A DNA stretch of 64,000 nucleotides, taken from the NCBI RefSeq assembly GCF_031755915.1, contig NC_083385.1, positions 18,435,001-18,499,000 on the forward strand, read 5' to 3'. The position numbers and the translations under genes were made by a program. Shown here piece after piece: positions 1 to 14,154 of the stretch (positions within the stretch are counted from its first letter, which is position 1; every line of letters begins with the position of its first letter). Source of the stretch: Ziziphus jujuba (Eukaryota > Streptophyta > Magnoliopsida > Rosales > Rhamnaceae). The notes beneath the pieces are model-generated. The model searched no databases. It saw nothing but the letters and a program-made list of their open reading frames with translations, and was not told the origin of the DNA.

Positions 1-1260
1 CATTACATGTACATCTTTTCCACCCTCCTCAATCCTCTTCAGACCGGAAAATAGAGGAACCTAGGTGCGAAACATAGAAAAAGGATTGGAACAATTACCA
101 GATCATTAGTGGGATGGTTGCTTCCATTGGTGGAAGCCAACCTCCAAGACAGTGTTGCCGCCAGCTTTGCTTGATTTCAAGATTCAAAAAAGCAAGTCAA
201 TGGAGAACTTGCCCTTCTCCAGATCTACCTCAGAGACGCAATCAAAAGCATCAAAGCCTCCTGGCAAATTGAACTCCCAGAAGAAATTTCAACCGCACGC
301 AAATGCAGATCAGACTATCCTAACTTAGCTGAAATAACAACTGAGAAAATATCCAAAATCTAAATCATACCAAACAAGAAAAAGAAAGAAAATCGAATCC
401 ATTCAAAGAGCTAAATCCAAGTAAGTATTACAAATGAAATAGCACAACCAAACCAAGTTAGACCAATACCATTTATCAGATCAATCACTCTATCTAACAA
501 GGCTTTTCCCATTGTGCTCTGTTTGCTAAGCATGGTGAAATAGCAAGCTCAATTAAGCCTAGCCAGACCATTTGCTCAACTCAAGAAAATCAGTTTTTTT
601 TTTTTTTTCCATTCAATCCAAAAAAGATTAAGACCATCTTACAGATTCAGCTAGATTTCAACAAATCCAGAGCAGATCAAGTAGAACTAGTGAAAGTCTT
701 GCAGTTTCAACATACAGTCAAACAGAAAAAAAAAAAAAAACAAGAAAAACAAAAAATGCAGGAAATCCGATGGCAGAAAATGAAGGATTTCAACGGACTC
801 AGTGTGGAAGAAGAGAAAGAAAACAACATTTTTTTTCTGCAGCTCACAATTGTCAGAAATCACAATCTTTTCATGAATGCAAAGATAGAAAGAGAAAGAG
901 AAGCCGACCTTGAGAGACTGAAGAATGTGGAAGCTCTAATGGAGCATCAATAGGTTTCGTTAATGAGAAGCGAACAAGAACAAGAAAAATATGAAGCGGC
1001 AGCTAATCAAAGAAACAATGAGAGAGAAAAAAGAGAAAGACATGGGGGTCAGAGATTTTTATTTTTATTTTTAATTTTTTTAATTTTTGGGATTTCTTTT
1101 TTTCTTTTTTCTTTTTGGTTGTTATTGGTTTCTTGAACAGGTATTTACGTTTCAATAGATACCGTGTAAGAGAGAGAGAGAGAGAGAGAGAGTGAAAGTG
1201 AATGCCAATAGTAGAGAGTAGAGACACACCGTCAAAGCCGACTAGGACCACCGACAATAG
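1..1260 (-). other. Unassigned stretch, possible 5' leader of a minus-strand gene
   Basis: No gene could be recognised. Read on the minus strand, the segment starts with a pyrimidine-rich (CT)n block (1169-1192) followed by T/C-rich DNA, which resembles a plant 5' leader. Short open stretches lie closer to the window edge. One, near 60-140, has a start codon shortly before a possible GTAATT donor, with a candidate CTAG acceptor near position 60. No join gives a convincing protein, and the remainder would lie outside the window. A 43-codon plus-strand frame at about 201-331 has no recognisable domain. The gene call is a guess from composition only. Confidence 0.2.
1169..1192. repeat. (GA)n microsatellite
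   Basis: About 12 perfect AG units. On the minus strand it reads as (CT)n, a common feature of plant leaders and core promoters. Confidence 0.9.
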
Positions 1261-1261
1261 T

Positions 1262-4200
1262 ATGTTCCCTTGGCTTCCAGTCTCGGCTCGGCTCGGCTCG
1301 GCTTGTCTTTTGGTCTTGCTCGGTTTTACCCTCTCCTTATGTCCTAAATTAAAATAAAAAATAAAAAATTTCAGTTTCTATTTTCCATAAATAAAAAATT
1401 AATTATTTAAATTTCGCACCGTAAGTGAAAATTCTCAACTACTTTTAAAATTACTTCTTATCAAATAATTTGCTCGCAATTTGGCGATTGTTACCGTTAT
1501 AAAGTATTTTTAAAATAATATCTTACTATCAAAATAAACGGACAAAAAAAATTACAAAAACAAAAATTGTTTTTTTTTTCCCCCCATTTGGGGTGATCTT
1601 TTGTCATGACAAGAAAAGTGAAGATGAAATGATTTTTTAAAACAAAGATTGACATTGTAGGCAAAATTTTGTTATAACTTTTTATAAATTTATCGACTTT
1701 GTAGATTTATTCATGTATTTTTAAAAATTACAGAGATACCTCTTAATATTTCGATTTTGTTGGAATCTCAATTTTTGTTTCATGTTTTTTTTTTCTTTTA
1801 AATGTTACACTAGTAAATCATCACATTTTTGTGTAAATACAATTAATTAAATCTTGGTGAAGGTGGGATGATTATTAAGGTAGAGATTAATAAAATGGGA
1901 AAATTGTAATAATGCCTCAAGCACCCATTTAAAATAAGAGATAAAATGAGCAAAAAATAACTTCAATGATTGAGTATTTTTATCTGTATTATAAAAATAT
2001 AAATTCAAATAATGAATATAACAAAATTTTAAAATAATTTATAATTAAAAAAAATAAAAGATAAAATTGGAATGGACTATAATAGAAAAATATAGCAGAG
2101 CATATATATAATAAAAAGTTAGTGGGTCCACATACAAGTATAACTAACACACAAAAAAAATATTATCTATAATAAGTTGCATTATAATACTTAACCATCA
2201 AGTTGTATAACAAAAATATTATTATAAAAATTATTTTGAATGTTAATAATAAAGTCAGAGAACAAAAAAGCGGAAATTAAAATATAAGAATTTTATTTTT
2301 TGTTTTCGCTTTCAAAATGAATTCCAAACAAAAATTTGCATTTTTTTTATTTATATATTTATTATTATTATTATTATTATCATCAATTTTTTTTTTTTTT
2401 TTTGGGGGGCTTATTTATGTTGTTGCCATTTGATGAGTGTAGGAGAAGAAAAACGCTTAGTTGGAGTACAGTTGGCTGATATTTTTATAGAGAGAAGTTG
2501 AAGTTGAAATTGAGCCAGCCGGTGGAAAAATAGCATAGGAGAATAGTCTTTCTATTAGTTGGCTGGCTCCTTGGCTAGAAGAAAGTTTGCAACTTTTTCT
2601 TTTTGTTTTATATTTATTTTTTTTTTATTTTTTTTGGTGATTAAGCAAGCATGAAACTTGTTTATTCATTCAAAAAAAAAAAAAAAAACTCAATTAATTG
2701 CACAGACAGTAAGATACACCTAATAAGGGTAGACAAATTATTTATTATTACCTAACTATAAAATAAAATAAAATAAAAAGCTGAATAAAGATGAGCATTT
2801 TGGCTTTGTGACCAAAATTCCTTAACCTTACCTGCTTATTAGGGTCTTGTCCAGTTTTATCTGCAAATTGTCTTAAACTAGTTACTCTTTTTCAAACTCT
2901 CCACTTTAGCTGTTAGACCCTGGTAAACTATTTTTTTTTTTAAATAATTATTCAATTGTTAAATAAAATTCTGCTTTTGAAATATCAATAAAAATATTAA
3001 TACATGACCAAAATAAAACATTTAGTCTTTTTTTTTTTTTTTGTTTCTGATTGCAAGTATTAAGTTTGATTAATATTCTTTTTAATATATTCATTAATTT
3101 CATATTATCAAAAAAGTTAAATATATAAATAAATAAAAATAGAGGTTTATTAAAATTTTGGGATTTTTTGAGTATCAATCACAAAGGCTGAAAAGGGGTA
3201 ATGATATAAGGAGACAGGTGCAAACACTTTGTGTAGATTGAAAGATTGTGTTTATGAGTGTCTAAATTAGAAGTTTGATTTCCCAATCACTGTTCAGAAA
3301 TTCTTCTTAGTAATCAAATTGTTCATCCTGTCTGTAACCGGTCTATGTGGGACATGAGAGAAATGATTAAGACTCAATACCAGCTGCTAAATTTGTAAAG
3401 AACATGAAAATCAGAGTTTTTCCATTAGTTCAATTATAGTCTCCCCAAACACAAAAATAAAATAAAATAAAATCTCTCTCTTCCTTCTTTCTATAACTTG
3501 ATTGTGGCCCATGTTACTGTTTATTTTTAATTTAAAGAAAGATTTTGATCATGAAAGTTGATTTGTCACCAGTTTCTGATTGAGACTCTGAACTTATACC
3601 GGCAATTTAATAATTTTTATGAATTATTCTGCTTCCCAGTCAAATGATATTGATATGCAATCAGTGTGGTTTTACATAGTCAGGAAAGTTTATATCTGTA
3701 ATAATAGATTGCTCATATTGTCCTACAAAATTTTTTCTCTCTCACAAATTCCATGAATTTGACATCTAAACTGTTATATTTCTCTTGTTTAAACAATAAT
3801 AATTGTAGCATATTATTACTATATATTCTCATTCAAGCATTTTTGAAAAATTGCAAACGTTTTTATATGGGGTCAATTAGTAGTTGTCCGAGAGACATAA
3901 AATCAAAACTAAGTTATAAAGAGTGATAATAGATTTTTTTATTTGTGATATTGAATGGGAATTCTTATGAGAGTTCAATTGTGAAAATGTTATTTTATAA
4001 TTTTAATATTATTTTTCTTTAAGATTTCGATGTCTAATGAAGTTAATTTAAGAGAGCAAATAAATGAATACCAAAAAGTAGAATTGTATTTAACCTGTAG
4101 ATGAAATAAAACAAAATACCAAGGTAGAAGCTCTTTGACAAACTATACTAGTCATTAAACAAATTTAATCTAATAGTAGATAGTTATTTTAATTTGTATA

Positions 4201-7200
4201 AGATATAATTTCTTTTAATGATTATATTCAGAGGTTCTGATTCGGTGGTAAAACTATTAAAAATACAATTTATTAGTTAACTTCAAAATTAAATTTGTCA
4301 AAAAGCTTGATTATGGATCATTCACCTATGTATAAAATAATCAATAATCATATGGATAATATGTGTCCCTTTTGGAGCACAAACCCTAATATTATGGATC
4401 TCTATATTTATCCTTACGCCAAAAGTCTTCCAAAACCTCTTACATTGGCTAGACGCCATCAATGTGTAACACTGAAGTAATGCCCCCACAGTAGGGGCTT
4501 TTTTTTTTTCTTTTTTTTTTTTGGGTTTTATGGATATTTATCCAATTTCTGTAACTTTTTCTTATCCAATTTCTCTAACCATGTGGATAAAACTTATTAT
4601 TTGTTTTTTGTTTGTTATCATATGATACTTAAAATTTCTAAACTTTCAAACAACCTGATCGCACACAAATTCAAATATTTGTAGTCATTCTATTTCATGA
4701 TTTTCTTCTTTGCACTTAGCTTATTTTCTAAAAGAAAAAAAAAATATATATATATATATATATACCTCTTTTTATTAAGATGAAGATAAATATATATATG
4801 TTATAGACACAGAAGATATCCTCCATGTGTATGATCATAATTCTATATATATAATCCCAGCACATAATAATTCTATATAATCCAACACGTGGCATCAGAA
4901 TGTGTATATATATATATATATAATCTTTTTATACAGAATGGAAGTAGAATTATTAAACACCTAACCTGAGGTGTTACTGTTATATTGTTGTTAAATGTTA
5001 CACCATTATTGTTACCTAATTCCTTTGTCCTTTTTCTTTTCTCTGTCATACAGAATCTATTACCATATTTACCTATTTATGTTTACTTGTATTGTGTGGA
5101 TTGACGAGGATTTTCTTGGCTCTCAGATATCTCGGTGAGTGATGCTATTCCTTTTAATCAATATTACCTTTGCTGCAAATTAAATAATTTTTTTTTTTTT
5201 TTACATGTATTATATATATGACACTTGGATAACCCCTACCAAATAATAATAATTTGAGTTTTAAAAAGGTAAATGGTAGTTTGTTTCATTCATATTTAAT
5301 AGCTTCAAAGACTATAAGACCCCCAAAAAAAAATTTGGTAGATTGCTTTTGTCAAATTATGCATTTGAGTTTGCCTTTATGAATAACTTCCGGCTTCGTA
5401 GAGAATAAATTTAACCAAGAATGGTGATGTTTTGAGAATCAGAACACCAGCAACAAATCCACAAATTGTCAAAAATCATTTTATAAATAAAAAATCAAAA
5501 ATACATTTTTTTTTTCTTTTATATTTAAAAGGCAAGCCATATAACATGTCCTAAGCGCCAAGAAGAAAGCAACTGTTTTTTTCACTATTAATTAAGTATT
5601 TAAAAACCATATGATTGGATGGAGTTTGAAAATTCCCAGCATAGGTTTGGAAAGTGATGGATAAGGCAATTACTACCAAATGGTAGAGGATAGATCCTAA
5701 CGATTCAGAATTTGAAATTCTCAATCCTACGATAATAGAATAAAAACAAAAAAAAAAAATAAATAAACAAAAAAAATAATGCAAATAACATATTTTATCT
5801 CATTGATTGATGTGGAAATAAAATTACCCTGAATTGACTGCTAACAAACACTATAAATATTATATAACATGTTCAAGCAACAGCTACCAAAAATACCCAA
5901 TGCCAAAAGCAAAACATGTCCAAAATAATATTGCATTCCACTGGGCCATCAATATTTAATTAATCATACAATTTTTTTATTTTTTATTTTTTGTGGCTAA
6001 GATGTTAGTAATTAATAACAACAGAAGGCTAATACTCACAATATTAGTCAATCTCATTAAAAAAAAAAAAGTTTAAATTATAAAAAAATTTGTAAAATAA
6101 AATAGAGCCTGCCAATGATGGACTGCATCCTAAGTCCTAACAACAAAGGCATGTGTCTAACTTAAAAAAATAAGGTAAATATATTTCAAAAATAAAAATT
6201 GGACATGTGTACTGACAGCTCAGATCAACGCCTAATAGTCAGATTTTAGGTGTTCTTTCTAATCTGTTTTGATATATCAGCTGCAAGCTTATTATATTAA
6301 TAAAATTCCGAAAGTATCACCAATATACGTTTAAATTATTGAGTATTTGGCTTTCAATTGCCAGCGGATTTCTTCACTGGCCATGATGCATAGATTCCAA
6401 ATCTAGTTGCCCATTAACAAACTAAACTAAAAACCCCTCCCAAAAAAAAAAAAAAATTATTGTATTTTAGTATCTGATTTTCGATTTTACAATATAAATC
6501 TTTAACTTTCAAAAATTGTGATTTGGTCCTTCAACTTATAATTTTTGCAATTTGAATAATGTTTGACGTATGACCACTGTCCATATGAATTGCATATTAG
6601 GTATTAAAATGCAATTTTTTTATTTTTATTTTTTTAATGGAGAGATATTAAAGTTTAAAATTTTAAAATTAGAAGATATTAAACCATATTGGATTAAATT
6701 CATTTAATACATTTTAGTTTTGAAATTTTCACTTTACTCCCTTCAATTTGAAAATTTAATGCATTTTAATACCATGCATAACTCACATGAGACAACATTA
6801 AATCTTATAAAAAGTTAAGCATAATTCAAATTGCAACAAAATGTAAATTAAAAATTTAAATAGTACAGCTATAAAAATTAAAGATACCATAATGCAATAA
6901 ACTCAACAAAGAAAAAAAAAATTTATTGCATTTGATCATTTCTAGTTTGGAGCATTTACACTTTTGATATCAATTCTAGAGCATTTACACTTACAATATC
7001 AATTCTAGTTTGGAGCATTTACACTTTTGATATGAAACATTGTTATTTAGGCGGGCCTCTTAACGCAACTAAAAGCCTTAAAGAATGGTACAAATTTCTC
7101 AAACTAAAGGGCCTTATTTGCAAAGGAGTAAAATTAAAAAGTCTAAATTGCAAATAATTAAAACTAAAGATTCTAAATTAGACCAAATTGCAACAAATTG

Positions 7201-7543
7201 AATCTTTTAGGGTCTATTGCATTGTACTTCATGCATTCCCACTTTTGTAGTAGTAGAAACAAAATTTTTATTCAGAATAATATAACTAACCTTCACAATT
7301 TCTTACAAAACTTCCAACGACTTCAAACATTAAAAAAATAGAAGTCATCTTCTTCATCCCGCCGGTAATACAATATAGTTGATTATTATTATTTTTTTGT
7401 ATTGATGAGTACCACCCAAAAAAAAAAATAAAATAAAAATTCAGTGTGCTCTGATTTCTAAATCAATGAATTTTTAGTGTCTCAAAATGTTACCCCTAAA
7501 CAATGACATAGGCCGAGAATGAGTGATCAAAGTTCGAGAATTT
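1262..7543. other. AT-rich intergenic DNA
   Basis: No coding sequence or RNA gene was seen over 6.3 kb. It holds homopolymer T/A runs, (TA)n tracts near 4747-4764 and 4905-4921, (ATT)n near 2360-2380, and text of the type 'tttggtccttcaactt' near 6520, a form that recurs in dispersed plant repeats. Short frames here lack recognisable domains and codon structure. Confidence 0.6.
6943..7034. repeat. Short tandem repeat, three units of about 30 bp
   Basis: The phrase 'gagcatttacac' followed by 'atatcaattc' or 'gatatgaaac' recurs three times (about 6943-6975, 6976-7002 and 7003-7034). The middle unit lacks the 'tttg' present in the outer two. Confidence 0.7.
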
Positions 7544-8256
7544 TTAAGTAAGGCTGATAGAAGTAGCATAGGATTGAAGCAGTGTTAGAGCTTGTTCTGT
7601 TATAGCTCTATTCCTTGCACTCCTCAACCAATCCCCAACTATTTCTGCAGCTTGGCTGCCTTGAACACCTTCTTCAAGAGCATCTGCTGCTTCTTTGATT
7701 TTTCCTTCAGCCAAGTAGCCCTCAACTTTATTGATGACAGATTCAATTCCATCACCAGATTGGTCGACCTCCTTCACCTGAAAGAAACTCAAAAGGCAAA
7801 TTACAAAGATGAGTCCGGCAAAGCCGAAAGATATGCATGAGCAAGACCAAGATCTCATAATTTCATACCTTTAACCAGCATGCTATATGTGCTAAAGAAT
7901 GTGCCAAGATCCCACCGCCACCAGGAGGTATTAGGCTGTAGTGCCGAAGTGTTCCTTTCAAGTCATCAAACTGCAGTGTAAAATTGAAGTAAGCAAATTG
8001 GTTCATCACAGAATCATCCATTTAGTATGATTCAAAGCATTCAGACACCAAAGCATTCAATAGGTTTCACAATATCATACTACTTGGATTTATGCGCCTG
8101 TTACATGTTCAATGAGGGTTTGGGATCATATACTTGTTTAAGATATAAGCTGAAAATTGAGTATACATCACTTGAGAAGGATGCAACTGACAGATTGCAC
8201 AACTGCCTCGTGAACTTTTCATTATGTGAAGAATGTGCAGAAGAGAGAGAGAGAAA

Positions 8257-8290
<34 letters not shown>

Positions 8291-9688
8291 ATATATATGT
8301 TGCGGTTTTAGATGAGCAACATATATGTTTGACAGTCGAAATCAAGTAAGAAACTCACGAACCAAGAATCCTTACTGAAAAAATTCAAATAAAGTTCTTA
8401 GGAAATATTAAAACTCCTTATTAAACTTGGGAATCCTAGATTACAGGTTCGTGATCTGCATCAAAACAACTAGACAACTTTATTGACTAGCAGATTTTGC
8501 TGCATTTAAATTCATAAGAAACTTTATCAAAGATATTGCAATATATCCAGACTGGTTTAGTGGCAAGCGACAAAAAGGTTTCTGTAAAGCATGTAAGCTT
8601 CAAAAACAAGACCTAAGCATATTACAAATCACGGGCAATAACAGTAGTACTACCTCAGCAGCATACACTCAATAAAATAGCATATAATTAACTTACCTTC
8701 TCGTTCAATTGCAGTAAAGTATAAGTGCCCTTGTTCCGTGTTTCATGTGGAAGGGATGATAGGACTACATCCAAAATTGAATCTTTATCAATGCCTTCAA
8801 GATAATTGCGTAAAGCTTCAATTTCGGTCTGAATAGGCAATCCTTTAGAAAGTGCATCTTCCAATGCAAGTGCTCCCTACAAAAGCCATAAGCATACAAT
8901 TGAAGGTTGTAATTTTTCTGGATTGGAAAAGGCATAAGGATATGAATAGAATGGTTCTCTAATAATAGAAGTTTGAAAAATTACCAAAGCAAGCTTGTGA
9001 GCTGAGTGACTCCGACGAGCCTCTTCAGATCGTGCATAGAATGCCATGCACAAGGCATTTATCTACAAAATAAGAAATTAACCATGTTAACTTCCATGAC
9101 TATGTGAATCCAAAAAACTATCTTTGGACTTTGGCTATTTTAATAAGGTATAAAAAGGAGAAATAATACAATGTAGTTTACTGCGGTTTACTTCTGCAAC
9201 CTACAATATCTAATAAATGACACATGGGGAGTTCTTTCGAAGCTTTGTTAGTTCTGAAATGGATGTGGTGCTTCGCCTGCCCCTCCTCCTCTCCTTTTGA
9301 AAATAAATAAAAAAAACAAAATATGATGTGGTCTTTTCTGTAAAAGATTGCTTTTGTATACAGTTGAGCATGTTACCCTTTCACTGAGAGCATTTTACAA
9401 AACCTAAATGCAATTCATGATCATCAAGTTCACAAGCAGTTATTCTTTGAACCAGTCTAATCACATTTCCTTCAAGCTGGAAATAAAAAGCACTACCTCC
9501 TACAAGTTCAATATGATGAGCATTACCTTTTAATTGATAAAACGTTAATAGCCCTGTGCTACAACAGCTCTTCAAGAATTTTATCTTTTTCTTAAAATTC
9601 CAAAGCAAAACACTTTGTGGCAGCCAGATTTTTTTTTTACCCAACCATTCAGATTAATATCCTTTTCACAATGCAATGGGGAAAAGAG

Positions 9689-9725
<37 letters not shown>

Positions 9726-12700
9726 GAAGAAGAAGAAGAAGAAGAAGAGGAGGAGGATAGGTTTTTATAATTAGTCAAAATATAAGCAATCAACAACATA
9801 TGCAATAATAATTATAAATAAATAACTCTTTTTTTTTCTTTTTTTTTTTTTTTTGGGTAACATATAAAAGGATGCATGACATATATATATATATATATAT
9901 ATAATCATAATCAAAATAACTACATAAATTGATCATTATAGCCATATATTTTAAAACAATTAATTTTTATCTAATCACTTTTAAGTATCGAAAAGTCAAA
10001 AGCAAATAAATTGATTTTATTTTGACTAAAATCTAACTGATATTATTTTATTTCTCACATATTGTTTTGTGACTATATTATTTAAATCTAATTGCTTTTT
10101 CAAAGATGAGATGCATGCCTCAGTGGATGAGGCATGTGCCTCTTTGGTTTACCACCTAATTAAAAGGCACCCTTGAGCCTTTCATGGTGCCTCACGCCAA
10201 GGCATACCCAGCAAGTGTGTTGTAGGACTGTAAATGAGGCACGACTCAAAATGAGTTTCCTTTAATAGGAAGACAACACTTGCTGCTACATATTTCTATA
10301 GTTGCATATACCTAATGGAAATTATTTTACTTTGAAACTATTTATTTGTTGCAAGAGTTCATCAAGCAGAATTCCAAGTACTTTGAAATAATTTATCTAA
10401 CAATCCTTGTGAGTGAAATTATAAAGCATTCGACCACTTCTCCTATAAATCTTCCTTGGGAGTCATATTTTGCATAAGAATTTACATTAAATCTTCTTCT
10501 TCAACTAGACCAGATTAGAAACAATATCGAAAAAATAGGACTGTAAAGACTTTATTAAGTGGCTCAAGCAGATCTTACATGAAGATTTGCTTCTGCCATT
10601 TTTTCAATCTGGGCTGCCTTCTCCTTAGCAAGCAATGCAGTCTGTTCTGCTTTTGCTAATTCTTGCACCTTTTTCAACTTTTCTTCAGCTTCAGTTTCCT
10701 GTGTTTGCAAGAAATTTATAACTCGAGTTTCAATAGTTACCATAAATTGATCACAAAAGAAAAATACTTTAACGATGTCTAATTTTTCACCTTCTGTTCA
10801 AGTTCTGTCTTGAGTTTCTCTTCAAGTTTTTCTTGCAGAGATCTGAGTGCAGCAGCTGCTTTTGCTCTTTCTCTTTTTAGCTCCTGGATAAAGAAAAAAA
10901 TCTGTAAATTCTAAGTACTTGGATGTTATTTCATTTTCTAACAAAACCAAACATTGCATGGTCAATGGAGCAATATGTCATTACTTGGGCATTTTTTGCT
11001 TTTTACTACATTTTCATGATAAAATCGCTCATACTTAGGAATTGTAATAGAGCTCCGGAAAATAGGTCTGCATCACTATTGTGGAGAAAATATTTGGGAT
11101 TAGTTTGAGACTTATCAGGGCAATTATTGCAAGAAAACATTGGGGTGAGAGAGGAGCAGTTCCTAATCCTGCACATCCTGCTTATGGCAACATCATTATG
11201 CTTCTTAAAGTTCATCAACCTTTTATTCAAATCTGGTAAATATGATACCAGGCAAGGATTCAATAAAAAGTCAACAACTTCAAATTGGAAGGGGAACTAG
11301 ACTAATAACGTAAGCATGCATGTTCAAATATATGATTTGAGTTTCCAGCTGTATTTTGCTATCTTTTTCACCATATAAATCACTTACTGGTGCATTGGAG
11401 TTAAATTACAGAAGAGACTCAAGTGATGGTGTATGTAACTAGGTAAAAGATTTCTTTATGCTAAGGAAGCAGTGGAAAACTTACTAAAAACATAACCCAG
11501 AGGAGTATCAGCATTTAAAAGTTTTTGAATGTCTTCAAATTAAAAACTTATTGCCCCATAATCAAAACTAAACAGATCAACAATATTAATGACATACAAA
11601 GTTTTGACCAAAAGAAGGCAAACTTTGAAATAAACAAGAGAGTGACAGAGAGGCAACCTTGTCCAGCATTGCTGCCTCTTCTGCAAGCATCAGTTCCCTT
11701 GCCCCAGCATCCTTCAAATCCTTTTCATACTTCTCCTATTAAAATAAAAAAAATAAAAATAAAAAGATTGAACAAAGTAATAGAAGCTCATCAAGCAAGC
11801 TGGCCAATAATTTTATGTATTAAAAAACTGAGTAGTCCCTCCTAGAATAAAAGTAACATTCCAAACCTTCAGTGCTCTCTTTTCTTCAGCATATACTTGA
11901 GCATCTAATTCAGCTTGTCTTTTCTCAGCCGTATGAATAGCTTGTAAAAAATCAAGAACTAATTTTCCATCTTTGGATATGTAACCATCATTCAAATCTT
12001 CAATGGCATTAATAAAGGCCTGTCCATCCAGAGAATCAGATTTTAGTGCAGATTTATGCCTCCTTTTCATCACAAAACAATATTAGGCGTCAAATAGCAT
12101 AGAAGGGAGTACTATCAACCTCGTGTTTGTGGTCATTACTCCCTGGTCTACTCAAAAAGCTTTCATTGGTCTTGTCCCCTAAATGATATGCCTTGAGAAG
12201 AGAATCTGGCTGTTCTATACCTTTACGTAACACATCCTGCAAAAGTATTGGCAAAAGCAACTTCATAAATAAACCCATGTAAACTGAACAAAAAGCAGGA
12301 AAGGAATTTCATAATAGGAATCTCAGGTACTTAAAAGTAGCAAAACACTGAAAGGAGATACTATATTGTAGAAAACAGTTTGAAATGCTGTGCTACCAAA
12401 ATAATTTTGGTTTACAAAATGTGGTTGCACAAATGTAAAACAAGCTAACTTGCTGAAAAGTTTTTCCTATTTGTGAGGTCAGAGAGTATATTGAGAATCC
12501 TTGCCATGACAAAACAGAAATGGAGATCCATTAAGTTACGAGATCACATGCTGTATCATGTATTTTCATGCACAAACACACACTCACTTTTTATATAACA
12601 TGCCTTTTCTCATTTCTCCATCTTTATTTATTATTTATTGACTGAACAAAGTCCCAACGAGAATTAAAAAAATGAGTAAATTTCCAATCATTAGCATAAT

Positions 12701-14154
12701 TTCTGATCCTTAGTATAATATTAATACATATATCTATATATATAAACAACAATATGAGTAAAAATGTAGATACAACACTTAGGGTTGAGTTTAAGTTAGA
12801 CAAATCCTTTACAAACTAAACCAACAATTCTTCTAAACAATTGTAAAGGAAAGACGAGATGTTCATTGACTAAGATCTCAAATATTACCAGGTATTACTT
12901 TGTAAAGAAGGGTGAACGAGACAATTACCTCCCCTTTGTCTTGTGTGGTAAAATGTGGATGTGGCATTGTTTTTGTCTCATTTTCTTCCTGAGATGTAGT
13001 GGTATGAGTATATGATGGTGGAGTTTGAACCTCATCACTCGGCCCAGTGCTAGCACTGGCCTCTGTGCTCTTTATATCAAGATTTCCTTCAGGTGATATT
13101 CTAGAATTTGGCATTTCATCAGTGGATGAGGGTCTGCTCTGAGAATAATCTGAAATATCTTTCTCTTTGAGATCCGGGGCAACTTTTTCAGGTGTCGTGT
13201 CCAACTTATCTTGCATATGAGACTGGGGTTCACCTTGTTTTTCACTTGAACCTTCAATATGAGGAAGATCTGAATGAGTTTCAACCTTCTCAGCTTGCTC
13301 AGTTGCAGAAGTCGGTTTGTCAGAGTCCTCGCTATTAGGAACAACTATTTTATCCTCAGAATGTTGGACACTTTTTGCATCTATATTCTCATCACCAATC
13401 TTAGCTTCCTTTTGAGAATCATGCTGATCCTTACCACTAAGAATTTGATCCACATATCCAGTCTGGTAAGCAACTAGAAGGGCAGCACCAACAGCAGCAC
13501 CTCCAAGGACAAATTTTGACATAGAACCGCCCGACCTGGGTGGCTTGCCTGCAGAACCAGGATTTTGGGATGCATTTTTCTGGGGTATTGTTGATAATTC
13601 CTTTCTAAGAAATGTGGGTAGCTGATGCAATTGTTGAAAGGATGGAAAACAAAATTACACCACAAAAAGAAAAAAAAGAAAAAGAAAAAGGAAAGGAAAT
13701 TGTGAATCCAATACATGCATCATTTAACAAGACAAGCACTATCACAGTAACAATGTGCACACAGTCAATATAAGAGGCATATAAGCGTCCTAAGAGTAAT
13801 CACATAAGCATACAAAATCAAAATGTGCTGACACATTAAGAACGTAAAAAATTTAGAACCACCCAGTTTAACCTAATCGACATTGACAGGCAATTAACAT
13901 TAATTATATTGCACAAATATTATGCCCAGCGTCCATAATCTAACAGTGAATGTCACAAGTGAATTAAAAAACCTGAGTTGTAAACTGCCTAGGGGTTCTT
14001 CTAACAGCACGCCGCGATGAAAACTCCAAAACTGACCTGCAGAGCAAAACCCACATAATTTCACATCAACCTCAAAAATGCCATCGATAGCAATGTCAAT
14101 GACTTTAATCAGGGCTCCAAATTGTAAATTTTCGTATCAGTACCTCAGCAACAT
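7544..14154 (-). CDS. MIC60: MICOS complex subunit MIC60 (mitofilin), 12 exons, complete
   Basis: Core subunit of the inner-membrane MICOS complex, which shapes cristae junctions and tethers the inner to the outer membrane. Exons read 14154-14144, 14036-13973, 13621-12929, 12236-12120, 12019-11867, 11735-11658, 10883-10791, 10698-10579, 9062-8985, 8876-8697, 7970-7869 and 7777-7544. All introns are GT-AG, and the joins give 640 residues plus a stop. The protein starts MLLRSVLEFSSRRAVRRT, a basic mitochondrial presequence. Residues 61-77 (SKFVLGGAAVGAALLVA) are the membrane anchor. An acidic, low-complexity spacer follows (about 85-255), then a charged helical coiled coil (about 310-445, rich in EKL/KAAA). 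The conserved mitofilin domain (about 530-640) has the RHYSLIPPGGGG and VGDWLRSARNRAITEQ motifs. The length is typical for plants. The start is the only in-frame ATG; the frame stays open upstream, but only to a GTG. Splice sites were read by eye. The name follows established family knowledge. Confidence 0.95.
8241..8291. repeat. (GA)n microsatellite in MIC60 intron 10
   Basis: An interrupted AG tract inside the intron between exons 10 and 11 (7971-8696). It creates spurious frames on both strands. Confidence 0.9.
9690..9757. repeat. (GA)n-(GAA)n-(GAG)n compound microsatellite in MIC60 intron 8
   Basis: A perfect AG tract passing into AAG and then AGG triplets. It lies in the longest MIC60 intron (9063-10578), which also holds a (TA)n tract near 9880-9903 and a self-complementary stretch with 'gatgaggcatgtgcctc' near 10120. 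This intron has probably grown by repeat insertion. Confidence 0.85.

Noticed and set aside
201..331. 43-codon plus-strand frame beginning MENLPFSRS
   Set aside because: The minus strand over the same interval reads equally well, and neither has a domain or supporting exon structure.
10100..10260. Self-complementary GC-richer patch in MIC60 intron 8, considered as a tRNA or small RNA
   Set aside because: No A/B box pair, no acceptor-stem pairing and no anticodon arm; better explained as a repeat fragment.
13072..13344. Alternative-frame 90-codon ORF inside MIC60 exon 3
   Set aside because: A shadow of the acidic MIC60 spacer; the MIC60 frame is fixed by splice phases on both sides.
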